From the NCBI RefSeq assembly GCF_005502885.1, contig NZ_SCMR01000001.1, forward strand, positions 310,001 through 374,000: DNA of 64,000 nucleotides, written 5' to 3'. The stretch's first letter is position 1. The number at the start of each line of letters is the position of its first letter. Below the pieces are notes generated by a model. The model did no database searches and had not been told where the DNA came from. It was given only the letters and a program-made list of their open reading frames with translations. Below are positions 54,733 to 64,000 of this stretch, one piece after another. The translations under genes and the position numbers were made by a program. Source of the stretch: Microbacterium sp. 2FI (GTDB lineage: Bacteria > Actinomycetota > Actinomycetes > Actinomycetales > Microbacteriaceae).

Positions 54733-55495
54733 GGAGGGTCGGGATCAGCGTGTCGAGGAATGCCGCCGTGTCTTCCCAGCCGTCGACCGCGTGGCAGCGG
54801 ACGCCCATCGCGAGCACCGGGTAGTCGTTGCCGTCGGGATCCAGGCGATCGCCGACGAACAGCATGTCGTCGAGGGGGATGCCGGTCTGCTCGGCGAGCT
54901 GGTGCATGCCGTAGGCCTTGTCGATGCCGCGGTGGGTGATGTCGACCGATGTGGAACCACCCGAGCGCACTTCGAGATCGGGGATGCGGGCAGCGACCGC
55001 GCTGCGGAGCGTGTTCTTCTTCTCGCCGGTGGGGTCCCACGCGGTCTTCACCGCGAGCGGCGCCCTCTGCCCGAGCGCCGAGAACGTGATCTGCGAGCCG
55101 CGGTCCTCGAGGATGTCTCCCCACGTCTCGGTCTCCCACAGGCCCAGGCGGCGGGCCTCCTCCTCGACCGCGGCGAGTGCGCGGGACTTCTCGTCGCCGG
55201 TGAGCGCGTGCGCATAGACCGTGAAGATGCCCGATTCCGAGAGGCGGTAGTACTGAGTGCCGCACGTGGGCAGCAGATGCAGCTGCTCGCGGACCGCCGC
55301 GGCGGTGGCGGGGAGGCGGTCGACGACCTGCGCGGTGAACTGCGCGAGCTGACCGCCCGAGATGATCGCCACCTCGACGCGCTCGGCAAGGGCTACGAGG
55401 AGGTCGCCGATCCGCGGGTCGATCGCGCTCTTGGAGGGCGCGAGCGTGTCATCGAGATCGAAAGCGACGAGGCGGGGCGGGATGCTGCGGGTCAT
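54719..55495 (-). CDS. HAD-IIB hydrolase, phosphomannomutase-like
   Basis: 258 residues. Motif I FDLDDTLAPSK (nucleophile and acid Asp), motif II SGGQ (IISGGQLAQF), motif III lysine in KTAWDPTGEKKN, and motif IV FVGDRLDPDGNDYPVL. The cap with HLLPTCGTQYYRL and SGGSTSVDITHRGIDKAYGM matches the eukaryote-type phosphomannomutase family seen in some bacteria. It may be a mutase for mannose phosphate or a plain phosphatase. RBS AAGGA. Confidence 0.85.
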   Translation of the reverse strand: MTRSIPPRLVAFDLDDTLAPSKSAIDPRIGDLLVALAERVEVAIISGGQLAQFTAQVVDRLPATAAAVREQLHLLPTCGTQYYRLSESGIFTVYAHALTGDEKSRALAAVEEEARRLGLWETETWGDILEDRGSQITFSALGQRAPLAVKTAWDPTGEKKNTLRSAVAARIPDLEVRSGGSTSVDITHRGIDKAYGMHQLAEQTGIPLDDMLFVGDRLDPDGNDYPVLAMGVRCHAVDGWEDTAAFLDTLIPTLPLRA

Positions 55496-55514
55496 CGGGT
55501 CGGTCCTTCCGTGC

Positions 55515-55544
55515 GAAAGGCTCCGCCTTCCGGCGGAGCCTTTC
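55515..55544 (-). terminator. terminator downstream of tRNA-Pro
   Basis: A perfect 13-bp stem (55515-55527 with 55532-55544) with loop TTCC, immediately 3' of the tRNA on the minus strand and before the HAD gene. Confidence 0.85.
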
Positions 55545-55549
55545 AGTTG

Positions 55550-55623
55550 TCGGGGTGACAGGATTTGAACCTGCGGCCTCGTCGTCCCGAACGACGCGCG
55601 CTACCAAGCTGCGCCACACCCCG
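55550..55623 (-). tRNA. tRNA-Pro (anticodon CGG)
   Basis: 74 nt on the minus strand without an encoded CCA. It has a CGGGGTG/CACCCCG acceptor, loop TTCGGGA giving anticodon CGG, and GGTTCAAAT in the T arm. It lies 19 bp downstream of the surface-protein gene stop, in the same orientation. Confidence 0.95.
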
Positions 55624-55641
55624 TTTTGCAACCCTGCGAGT

Positions 55642-57600
55642 CTACCCGATGCGAGGGCGTGCGCCGAACCGACGGCGATCGCGCAGCCCGAAGAGCGTCG
55701 CCCCGATCGTCCCGATCGCGATCGCGGCGCCGGCGATGCCGCGCAATCCGCCGGCATCGAAACCCGTCGCCGCGAGGGGTTCGGGTGGCTGGGATGCGGG
55801 CGCCCCTGACTGCGGTGCAGGTGTCGGTGTCGTGACGACCGGCGCGGGCGTCGGCGTCGGTGTCGGTGTGGGGGTCGGTGCCGGAGTAGCCGGCTCGGGC
55901 GTCGGCGTGGGGGTGGGGCTGGGCGCGGATGGTGGCACGGGTGCCGTCACTCGCGTCGTCTCGTGCGGCACACCACACGTGCCGAGGTGCACGAGCGTGC
56001 CGTCGGCGTCTTCCGCGCGTTCCTGCCAGTGGTAGGTGCCGGCCTGATCGACGGCCGGCGACGTCACGACGTACTCACCCGGCTCGGTCACTCGCTCTGC
56101 GGCGCTCGTCCAGACCTGATTCCCCGGCACGCACGTCTCTTCGGGCGGGACGCCGTCGACGGCGCGGTAGACGGCCGACGAGACGACGAGTCCGCCGGTG
56201 GGCAGCGGGTCCGCCACGACGATCGTGTCGCTCATCGATGTGCCGACCGTCGCCTCGGGCTCTGCTCGGGACGACACGTCGGGGACCATGACGATCTGCG
56301 ACGGCGTGCCGAATGTCTCGGTCCATTCGTCGTCCCCACGAAGGGCTGCGGCGACCTCTGATCGCTGCCGGTCTCTGCGGATCGTCCACACGGCGGTGTA
56401 GAAGCCGGGCTGGTCCATCACCCACGTCGAGGTGACCCGCGTCGCGCCGTCCGGCCCGGCGGCATCCGTCTCGAGCGTCAGGTCGCCCACGTGAACGGCT
56501 TCGGCCGGCGGCGCAGCACCCGGGGTCGGCACCGTCGCGGTGCGGAACACCCCCGCAGTGGCGACGACGGCGAGATGTGCGCCGCCGGCGGAGCGCGGCC
56601 ACGCGGCGAGGTCGCCGCCGAAGGTCACATCGTCGATGAAGGGGCCGCCGGACGCATAGCGCCCCGCCACCTGTGTGCTGACGGTCGGCGCGAACAGCGC
56701 CACACGGGGCTCGGCATCCGCTCCCGCCGCAGCGAAGCGCACGTCGCCTGCAGGGCCGGCTGTGTCTTGGCCGCCTCGCGTCGTGAAGTGCCGCACGGCG
56801 GCCGCGAGACCTGCGGTGAACGAGCCGGTCGCGCTCACCGAGAACGGACGCCCGGGAGCCGAGCCCACCGCCGTGAACGGGTACGCGCGTCCGGATACGG
56901 CGTCGCGCAGTTCGGCCCCGCCCGTGTCGTCGAAGGTGGCACCGACGAGCGTGATCGTCCCCCGTGCAGTGACGGCCTCTGAGTCAAGGCGCACCGTGCC
57001 GCGGCGCGGGTCTGCGGCATCCGTCGTGATGGCCAACTCGCCGCTCGCCGACACGACGCCGGGGGAGACCCGGGTGGCTTCGTTGTAGTACGAGACCGCG
57101 AGGCGCTGGACTGCGAGATTGTGCGCGGGCGCGAGGCTCGCGAAGGTCCAGTTGATGGCGCCGGCGAGCGACGAGCCGCGATACCCGAAGTGGTGAAGTG
57201 TCTCGTCCCAGTTCGCGATGGCCTTCACCGCCCATCCCACTGCGGCCGCCCGCACCGGATCGGTGGTCTGTCCGTACTTCGTCACGAGGAGGTTGATCCC
57301 GGTCAACTGGCGGGGTGAGAGGCTCGCGGCCGAACCGCTGATGCCACGGTCCACGCTCGTTCCCGTCGGAGCGGGGGCGCCGGGCAGGATGCAGTACGTG
57401 TGCACGCCGCCGATGAGCATCGAGCCGTGCCAGCCGTAGGCAGACGTCGGAGCCCACGTGCCGAAGCCGCTCCCCGGCGAGGCGGCATGCGCGGGGTTCG
57501 TCGCCACCACGGCTCCCGCCATCACGATGAGAAGCGCCACGATCGCTGCGGCAGTGCGGCGTCGGGGATGCCGGCGGGGGCGGGTGGTCGAGATCGTCAT
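55642..57600 (-). CDS. LAXTG-anchored cell-surface protein
   Basis: 652 residues from the ATG at 57600. Signal peptide ending PAHAA; an N-terminal domain with VHTYCILPGAPAPTG and YGQTTDPVRAAAVGWAV, suggestive of a thioester-type adhesion domain. Long beta-rich middle region, then a Pro/Thr repeat stalk (TPTPTPTPTPAP), then LAATG followed by a helix (GIAGAAIAIGTIGATLFGL) and RDRRR. LAATG is a class E sortase (LAXTG) sorting signal. No sortase is in the window. It would be covalently fixed to the wall. Confidence 0.85.
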   Translation of the reverse strand: MTISTTRPRRHPRRRTAAAIVALLIVMAGAVVATNPAHAASPGSGFGTWAPTSAYGWHGSMLIGGVHTYCILPGAPAPTGTSVDRGISGSAASLSPRQLTGINLLVTKYGQTTDPVRAAAVGWAVKAIANWDETLHHFGYRGSSLAGAINWTFASLAPAHNLAVQRLAVSYYNEATRVSPGVVSASGELAITTDAADPRRGTVRLDSEAVTARGTITLVGATFDDTGGAELRDAVSGRAYPFTAVGSAPGRPFSVSATGSFTAGLAAAVRHFTTRGGQDTAGPAGDVRFAAAGADAEPRVALFAPTVSTQVAGRYASGGPFIDDVTFGGDLAAWPRSAGGAHLAVVATAGVFRTATVPTPGAAPPAEAVHVGDLTLETDAAGPDGATRVTSTWVMDQPGFYTAVWTIRRDRQRSEVAAALRGDDEWTETFGTPSQIVMVPDVSSRAEPEATVGTSMSDTIVVADPLPTGGLVVSSAVYRAVDGVPPEETCVPGNQVWTSAAERVTEPGEYVVTSPAVDQAGTYHWQERAEDADGTLVHLGTCGVPHETTRVTAPVPPSAPSPTPTPTPEPATPAPTPTPTPTPTPAPVVTTPTPAPQSGAPASQPPEPLAATGFDAGGLRGIAGAAIAIGTIGATLFGLRDRRRFGARPRIG

Positions 57601-57728
57601 CGGGGTGTCCTCCGGGTGAGAGGACTCGATGCTCGCGCGTCGCGCACATCCTTGTGGACCGTTCGGGCGGTCTGGGGACGAATGCCGCAGCCGCGCCGAC
57701 TGGGGAGGAACCGCCGGACGGCGGCGCG

Positions 57729-58646
57729 TCAGGCGCGCGCGACGAGCGTCAGGAGGGATGCCTCGGGGCGGCAGGCGAATCGCACCGGGGCGTAGATCGA
57801 GTGGCCGAGTCCGGCGCTCACGTTGAGCGGGACGGTTACTCCGTCGTGGGTCCACTCACTCAGCCCGCGGGCCTGCTTCAGCGGGATGTCGCAGTTGGCG
57901 ACGAGCGCGCCGTAGCCGGGAACCCGCACCTGTCCGCCGTGCGTGTGCCCGGCGAGGATCGCCTGGGCGCCGAGGCCGGTGAAGGTGTCGAGAACGCGGC
58001 GATACGGCGCGTGGGTGACGCCCAGCGTGATCGTCGCCGGGCCGTCGGCGCGCAGATCCTCGACGAGGTCGGGGAGGTCTTCGAGTCGATCCCAGCCGCG
58101 GTGGGCGTCGCTCACGCCGAACGCGGCGATTCGCAGGCCCGCAGCGTCCAGCGAACCCGCCGCGTTGTTGAGATCGATCCAGCCGAGCTCATCGGCGAGG
58201 TAGCCGTCCAGAGCCTGCGTGTCGAGGGGCTCGGGCTCATGCGTGACCGTCGACGGACCCAGGAAGTACTTGAACGGGTTGCGGGGCGAGGGGGCGATGT
58301 GGTCGTTGGACCCGTGCACGAAGGCGCCGGGGATGCCGCGCAGGGGATCGAACGCGGCGCGAAGCCCGCGCAGACCCTCGGGGTGACCCATGTTGTCGCC
58401 GGTGTTGATGACGATGTCGGGCTGGAGCTCTTCGGCGAGCGACGCGATGAAGCGCTGCTTGCGGTGCTGCCACGGCGCCATGTGGGCATCGGAGAGGTGG
58501 AGCACACGCACGGACGGCGCCCCGGTCGGCAGTATCGCGAGGTCATGACGGCGAACCGTGAACAGGTACCGCTCGATGCCGATGCCCCAGACGGCAGCAC
58601 CGATGCCGACCGCCCCCACCGCACCGAGTGCGGAGAGGGCGGTCAT
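57729..58646 (-). CDS. membrane-anchored metallophosphoesterase
   Basis: 305 residues from the ATG at 58646. N-terminal anchor (ALSALGAVGAVGIGAAVWGI), then the calcineurin-like motifs in order: HLSDAH, NTGDNMGHPEG, GSNDH, GVTHAPYRR, AGHTHGGQ. Two metals would be bound by the Asp/His set. YkuE-like members cleave lipid or nucleotide phosphoesters. It follows the PBP gene by 17 bp and precedes the surface-protein gene on the same strand. Confidence 0.9.
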   Translation of the reverse strand: MTALSALGAVGAVGIGAAVWGIGIERYLFTVRRHDLAILPTGAPSVRVLHLSDAHMAPWQHRKQRFIASLAEELQPDIVINTGDNMGHPEGLRGLRAAFDPLRGIPGAFVHGSNDHIAPSPRNPFKYFLGPSTVTHEPEPLDTQALDGYLADELGWIDLNNAAGSLDAAGLRIAAFGVSDAHRGWDRLEDLPDLVEDLRADGPATITLGVTHAPYRRVLDTFTGLGAQAILAGHTHGGQVRVPGYGALVANCDIPLKQARGLSEWTHDGVTVPLNVSAGLGHSIYAPVRFACRPEASLLTLVARA

Positions 58647-58663
58647 GGAGGATCCGCGTGGCA

Positions 58664-61486
58664 CTAGTCGTCGTTGTCGTCGTTGCCGTTGCCGCCGCCC
58701 GGTCCGCCGCCACCGCCGCAGTCGGGGCTGGAGTACGACACGGTGATCGCGGTATTGCGATTGACCACCTCGCCCGCGGCGGGATCGGTGCCGCCCGCGG
58801 TGCCTTGCCCGTCGGCGTTCTCGTCGACCGAGCACGATCCGGGCTGCACGTTGCCGAATCCGGCCTGGCGGAGCTCGGAAACCGCGCGGTCGAGCTTGAA
58901 GCCCGAGACGTCGGGAACCGTGATGCCCTGGCCGTTGCTGGGGCTGATCGTCACCGTGGTGCCACCGGCGACCTGCCCGGCCCCCGGATTCTGCGCCGCG
59001 ACGATGTCGCGAGCGGCATCGGAGTCGACGGCGTCGCCGACGACGACCTGGAAGCCGGCCCCCTCAAGCGTCTTCCGCGCCTCGTCGACGGACTTGCCGA
59101 CGACGTTCGGCAGCTCGGTGAGCACCTGACGGCTGAGGTTGCTGTCGGGGCCTGGGAATGCCGCGCCCGGGTAGAACTGGTTCGCGACACGCTGGATGTC
59201 TTCGGCGATGATGTAGCGCAGCTGCGAGAGCTGGTTGCCGTTGTGCCAGTTCTTGAACATGTCGATCGAGCCCTCGGCGTTGCCGACCCACGCGGCCGTC
59301 GCGACCTTGCTGCTGGATTCGACCATCCAGGTCTGCCACTCCTGGTGGGTACCGGTCTTGCCGAGGAGCGGAGTGCCGTCGTACGGGTTGGCGCGGCTAC
59401 CGGTGCCGCCGTTCATGACGCCTTCGAGCGCATACGCCGCAGTCGCCGCGACCTTCGGGTCGATCACTTGCGAGCAGGTGCGCTCGGGCTTCGCGATCTC
59501 GTTCCCGTCGGAGTCGGTCACGCGATCGATCGCCTGGGGCTCGCAGTAGATGCCGTTGTTCGCGACGGTCGCGTAGGCACCGGCCATCGCGATGGGCGAC
59601 ACGATGTCCGAGCCGATGACCTGGTTCGGCCCGATCGCCTGGAACGGACTGCCGTCGGGCTGGGTCACGCCCATCTTCGCGGCGGTGTCGATGATGTCGC
59701 AGATGTCGAGCTCGGCGGCCATCGCGAGGTAACCGGAGTTGAGCGACTGCGCGGTGAACTGCATCGGGGTTCCGACGTAGCCTCGCTGGCGATCGAAGTT
59801 GCCGGGCTCGTAGCCGGGGTTCTCCGCCCACACACCACCCAGGCACTCGGCGGGGAAGGTGGTGATCTTGCGATTGCTGCCGTTGACGACCTCGCGCACC
59901 GAGTGACCGTTCTCGAGCCAGTTCACGAGCGTGAAGAGCTTGAAGGTCGATCCCGCGCTGAAGCCGATCGAGTTTCCGAAGTTCAGATCGCCGGCGTACA
60001 CGATCGGCGTGTAGTTGACGTCATCGGTGATCGACTCGCTGAACTTCGTGTTCTGCGCGATCGAGAGGATGCGGCCGGTGCCGGCCTCGATGCTCGCGGC
60101 GGCGGCGCCGAACTTGCCGCCGGCGACGGATGTCGGGGCCACCTCGGTGATCGTGCTCTGCGCCTCGTTCTGCAGGCGCCAATCCAGCGTCGTGTAGACG
60201 TTCAGACCGCCGCGCTTGAGCACCTCGGTGCGCTCCTCGGCGGTCGCGCCGAACGCGGGGTCGCGCTCGATCACGTAGCGCACGTACTGGCAGAAGTACT
60301 GTGCGCCCTTGGCTGCCTCGCAGCCGGTCTTCGGAGACGTGATGTTCGGCGTGATCGGCTCGAGCACGGCCGCGTCGTACTGCTCCTGCGTGATCTTCTT
60401 GTCGTCGAGCATGCGGCTGAGCACATACAGCTGACGGCCCTTGGTCGAGGTGTAGCCGTCGCCTGCGGCCACGTACTGCTCCTGAGTGATCGTGCCCGAG
60501 GCGAGAAGGCTGTCCAGTGCCGCCAGCTGACCGGCTCCTGCCTTGACTTCGCCGTCCGCCTGCGCGTTGATCGCGTTGCCGTCGGCATCGGTGACGGTGC
60601 CGCCGGGCATGTCGATGCGGTAGGTGTTCGGGTTCTGCACGATGCCCGCGAGCGTTGCCGCCTGCGCGACGGTGAGGTCCTTCGAAGCGACGCCGAAGTA
60701 GCGGCGGGCCGCGGCGTCGATGCCGTAGGTCGTGCCGCCGAAGTTGGCGATGTTGAGGTAGCCGAGGAGGATCTCCTCTTTCGAGTACTTCTGCTCGAGG
60801 GCGATCGCGTAGCGCATCTCTTGGAGCTTGCGCTCGATGCCCTCGTTGCCGACCGCCGTCGTCGCCTCGGTCCAGCAGTTCGCGTTGACCTGGTCGCGGC
60901 GGGCGATGATGTCATCGATCGTCGGAACGATCACGTCTTCCCCGGACTCCGCCGCTGCGGCCTCGGCCTCGGCCGTGAGCTCTTCGCGGGCGGTGGCCTC
61001 GGCGGTGGCTTCGCAGCGCTGCACGAGGATGTTCTTGACGTACTGCTGGCTGATCGACGAGCCACCCTGGGTCTCGGCGCCGCCCTGCAGGTTCGACAGC
61101 ACGGCGCGGGTCGTGCCGATGAGGTCGATGCCGCCATGCTCGAAGTACCGCGGGTCTTCGCTCGAGAGGATCGCGTCGTACATCACGAGGGGGATCTCCT
61201 CGTACTCGACGGGAGAGCGGTTCTGGTCGTAGAACTGGGTGAGGACCTGATCCTCGCCGGTCTCGGCGTTCTTGGCGTAGATCGTGGTCGGCAGCATGAG
61301 CTTGTCGATGTCGAGCACGCTCGGAAGGCTGTCGAACATCGTGATCGCGCTCGACGCGGCTGCACCAGACAGGGCGATCGCCGGAGTGACAGTGGCGGAG
61401 ATGAGAACTCCGGCGACAGCACTGAGGCCGACGAGGCCGGCGAGGCCGCCGAGCACACCGGTAGCCGTGCGTTTGGTATCAGGCAT
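58664..61486 (-). CDS. bifunctional penicillin-binding protein with PASTA domains
   Basis: 940 residues. TM helix (10-40), GT51 transglycosylase with SSEDPRYFEHGG (catalytic E110) and GGSSISQQYVKN. An Ala/Glu-rich insertion around 165-200 interrupts it. Transpeptidase motifs are S513-T-F-K, S581-L-N and K710-T-G. Two PASTA units (PNVVGKSVDEARKTLEGAGF, VPDVSGFKLDRAVSELRQAG) and a Gly/Asn/Asp tail follow. Class A PBP (PonA-type) that polymerises and crosslinks peptidoglycan. Leaderless promoter. Confidence 0.95.
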   Translation of the reverse strand: MPDTKRTATGVLGGLAGLVGLSAVAGVLISATVTPAIALSGAAASSAITMFDSLPSVLDIDKLMLPTTIYAKNAETGEDQVLTQFYDQNRSPVEYEEIPLVMYDAILSSEDPRYFEHGGIDLIGTTRAVLSNLQGGAETQGGSSISQQYVKNILVQRCEATAEATAREELTAEAEAAAAESGEDVIVPTIDDIIARRDQVNANCWTEATTAVGNEGIERKLQEMRYAIALEQKYSKEEILLGYLNIANFGGTTYGIDAAARRYFGVASKDLTVAQAATLAGIVQNPNTYRIDMPGGTVTDADGNAINAQADGEVKAGAGQLAALDSLLASGTITQEQYVAAGDGYTSTKGRQLYVLSRMLDDKKITQEQYDAAVLEPITPNITSPKTGCEAAKGAQYFCQYVRYVIERDPAFGATAEERTEVLKRGGLNVYTTLDWRLQNEAQSTITEVAPTSVAGGKFGAAAASIEAGTGRILSIAQNTKFSESITDDVNYTPIVYAGDLNFGNSIGFSAGSTFKLFTLVNWLENGHSVREVVNGSNRKITTFPAECLGGVWAENPGYEPGNFDRQRGYVGTPMQFTAQSLNSGYLAMAAELDICDIIDTAAKMGVTQPDGSPFQAIGPNQVIGSDIVSPIAMAGAYATVANNGIYCEPQAIDRVTDSDGNEIAKPERTCSQVIDPKVAATAAYALEGVMNGGTGSRANPYDGTPLLGKTGTHQEWQTWMVESSSKVATAAWVGNAEGSIDMFKNWHNGNQLSQLRYIIAEDIQRVANQFYPGAAFPGPDSNLSRQVLTELPNVVGKSVDEARKTLEGAGFQVVVGDAVDSDAARDIVAAQNPGAGQVAGGTTVTISPSNGQGITVPDVSGFKLDRAVSELRQAGFGNVQPGSCSVDENADGQGTAGGTDPAAGEVVNRNTAITVSYSSPDCGGGGGPGGGNGNDDNDD

Positions 61487-61493
61487 AGGCTTG

Positions 61494-61499
61494 ATCGTA
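61494..61499 (-). promoter_or_regulatory. leaderless -10 element (TACGAT) of the PBP gene
   Basis: Lies 7 nt before the ATG at 61486. Confidence 0.5.
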
Positions 61500-61596
61500 G
61501 GGGAGTTGCCTGGGCGATCCCTTGACAGGCGTGCGCCCGCGAAGGTGTTTCCCAGCCTTCATCAGCCCGATCTTCCGCTCAATCCGAGGAGCTGCG

Positions 61597-61812
61597 ATGA
61601 CGACGTGGGAGTACCTCACCACGCCCCTTCTGATCCACAACACCGCCGCGATCCTCAATAACTGGGGCAAGCAGGGCTGGGAGCTGGTGCAGGTCGTCCC
61701 GGGTCCGGAGGGCGGGCTCGTCGCGTACCTCAAGCGCCCCACGGGCGGCGGCGACGCGAACGCCGGACTTGATGCCGCAGCCCAGGCTGCCCGACAGTTC
61801 GAGCAGGGCTGA
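61597..61812 (+). CDS. DUF4177-like small protein
   Basis: 71 residues; GAGGA before the ATG. MTTWEYLTTPLLIHN then NNWGKQGWELVQVVPGP is the DUF4177 fingerprint (WEY...LN..G..GWELV). A short Gly/Asp-rich link and an Ala-rich helix end it. Cytosolic, role unknown. The next gene begins directly at the stop. Confidence 0.85.
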   Translation: MTTWEYLTTPLLIHNTAAILNNWGKQGWELVQVVPGPEGGLVAYLKRPTGGGDANAGLDAAAQAARQFEQG

Positions 61813-62283
61813 GTGATGACGATCTCAGAGCGCCTCGCCGAGCTCGGCATCCGTCTTCCCGATGTTGTGCCGCCGGTCGCGGCTTACGTTCCAGCCAAGG
61901 CCCACGGCGACCTCGTGTTCACCGCCGGACAGCTTCCCATGATCTCGGGCGCGTTGCCGGCGACCGGCAAGGTCGGTGACGGGCATGGCCTCGTCCCCGC
62001 CGCCGACGCCAAGGATTATGCCCGCCAGTGCGCGCTGAACGCCGTCGCGGCCGCAGCGGCCGCAGTCGGCGGCGTCGACCGGCTCACCGGCGTCGTCAAG
62101 GTCACCGGCTTCGTCGCGTCGGTCCCCGAATTCACCGGCCAGCCCGGCGTCGTCAACGGCGCGAGCGAGCTGCTCGGCGAGATCTTCGCGGATGCCGGCA
62201 AGCACGCCCGCTCGGCCGTCGGCGTGCCCGTGCTGCCGCTCGACAGCCCCGTCGAGGTCGAGGTCGTCTTCAGCTTCGCGTGA
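61813..62283 (+). CDS. RidA family protein
   Basis: 156 residues; a GTG at 61813 abuts the previous stop, and an ATG one codon later is equally possible. The RidA (YjgF) pattern shows in PPVAAYVPAKAHGDLVFTAG, GQLPMISGALPATGKVG, a CALNAVAAAAAAVGG helix and FTGQPGVVNGASELLGEIF. It belongs to the longer, 150-residue subfamily. Members deaminate reactive enamines or bind small ligands; the catalytic arginine of the short RidA class is not evident here. Coupled to DUF4177. Confidence 0.88.
   Translation: MMTISERLAELGIRLPDVVPPVAAYVPAKAHGDLVFTAGQLPMISGALPATGKVGDGHGLVPAADAKDYARQCALNAVAAAAAAVGGVDRLTGVVKVTGFVASVPEFTGQPGVVNGASELLGEIFADAGKHARSAVGVPVLPLDSPVEVEVVFSFA

Positions 62284-64000
<1,717 letters not shown>

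Noticed and set aside
58628..61525. 965-codon open frame on the plus strand
   Set aside because: Exact shadow of the PBP gene, whose motifs are all on the minus strand.

Overview
The window is a high-GC chromosomal segment from an actinobacterium, most likely a Microbacteriaceae member close to Microbacterium. This rests on codon bias (G/C at almost every third position), frequent GTG starts, many leaderless promoters (TANNNT 6-7 nt before the start codon), an LAXTG sortase signal, and a gene repertoire (DUF2510, DUF6153/DUF305, DUF5671, TgpA/DUF58/MoxR) typical of that group. It is mostly housekeeping and stress DNA. No prophage, integrase, transposase, CRISPR array or rRNA was seen.

Layout. 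1-8 kb: a GyrI-like protein, a gamma-glutamylcyclotransferase-like protein, a DinB2-like polymerase, a PadR-AarF operon, cspA with a coding-like upstream extension, DUF2510, msrA, and an isolated full-length contractile tail sheath gene. 8-15.7 kb: Nudix hydrolase, a repeat-rich secreted protein, DUF1697, a translationally coupled SDR / YcaQ-like / GNAT trio, a luciferase-like oxidoreductase and a DUF151 nuclease. 15.7-24 kb is a metal block: ArsR-aquaporin divergent from a flavin monooxygenase, then a CsoR-type operator followed by DUF6153, DUF305 and a CopB-type ATPase, tail to tail with a flavodoxin plus P1B ATPase pair that carries CPL instead of CPC. 24-30.3 kb: small and secreted proteins, tRNA-Ser, and the MoxR-DUF58-transglutaminase operon. 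30.5-40 kb: membrane proteins, SRP RNA, Nudix, then pta-ackA-HAD phosphoglucomutase-GH65 phosphorylase. 40-47.9 kb: dnaX-recR-EamA, lysC-asd and mqo. 48-55.5 kb: DUF2207, thymidine kinase, galE, DUF1295, and the lactate regulator/lactate dehydrogenase pair under two palindromic operators. 55.5-64 kb: tRNA-Pro, a sortase-anchored surface protein, a metallophosphoesterase, a PASTA-containing bifunctional PBP, DUF4177, RidA and the 3' part of acs.

How genes fit together. Lactate dehydrogenase, malate:quinone oxidoreductase, acetyl-CoA synthetase and Pta-AckA together interconvert lactate, malate, acetate and acetyl-CoA. GH65 and the HAD enzyme would feed disaccharide glucose into glycolysis without spending ATP on the phosphorolysed half. 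LysC and Asd open the aspartate pathway that supplies diaminopimelate or lysine for the wall built by the PBP. The most unusual items are the orphan sheath protein, the flavodoxin/CPL-ATPase pair and the in-frame extension upstream of cspA.
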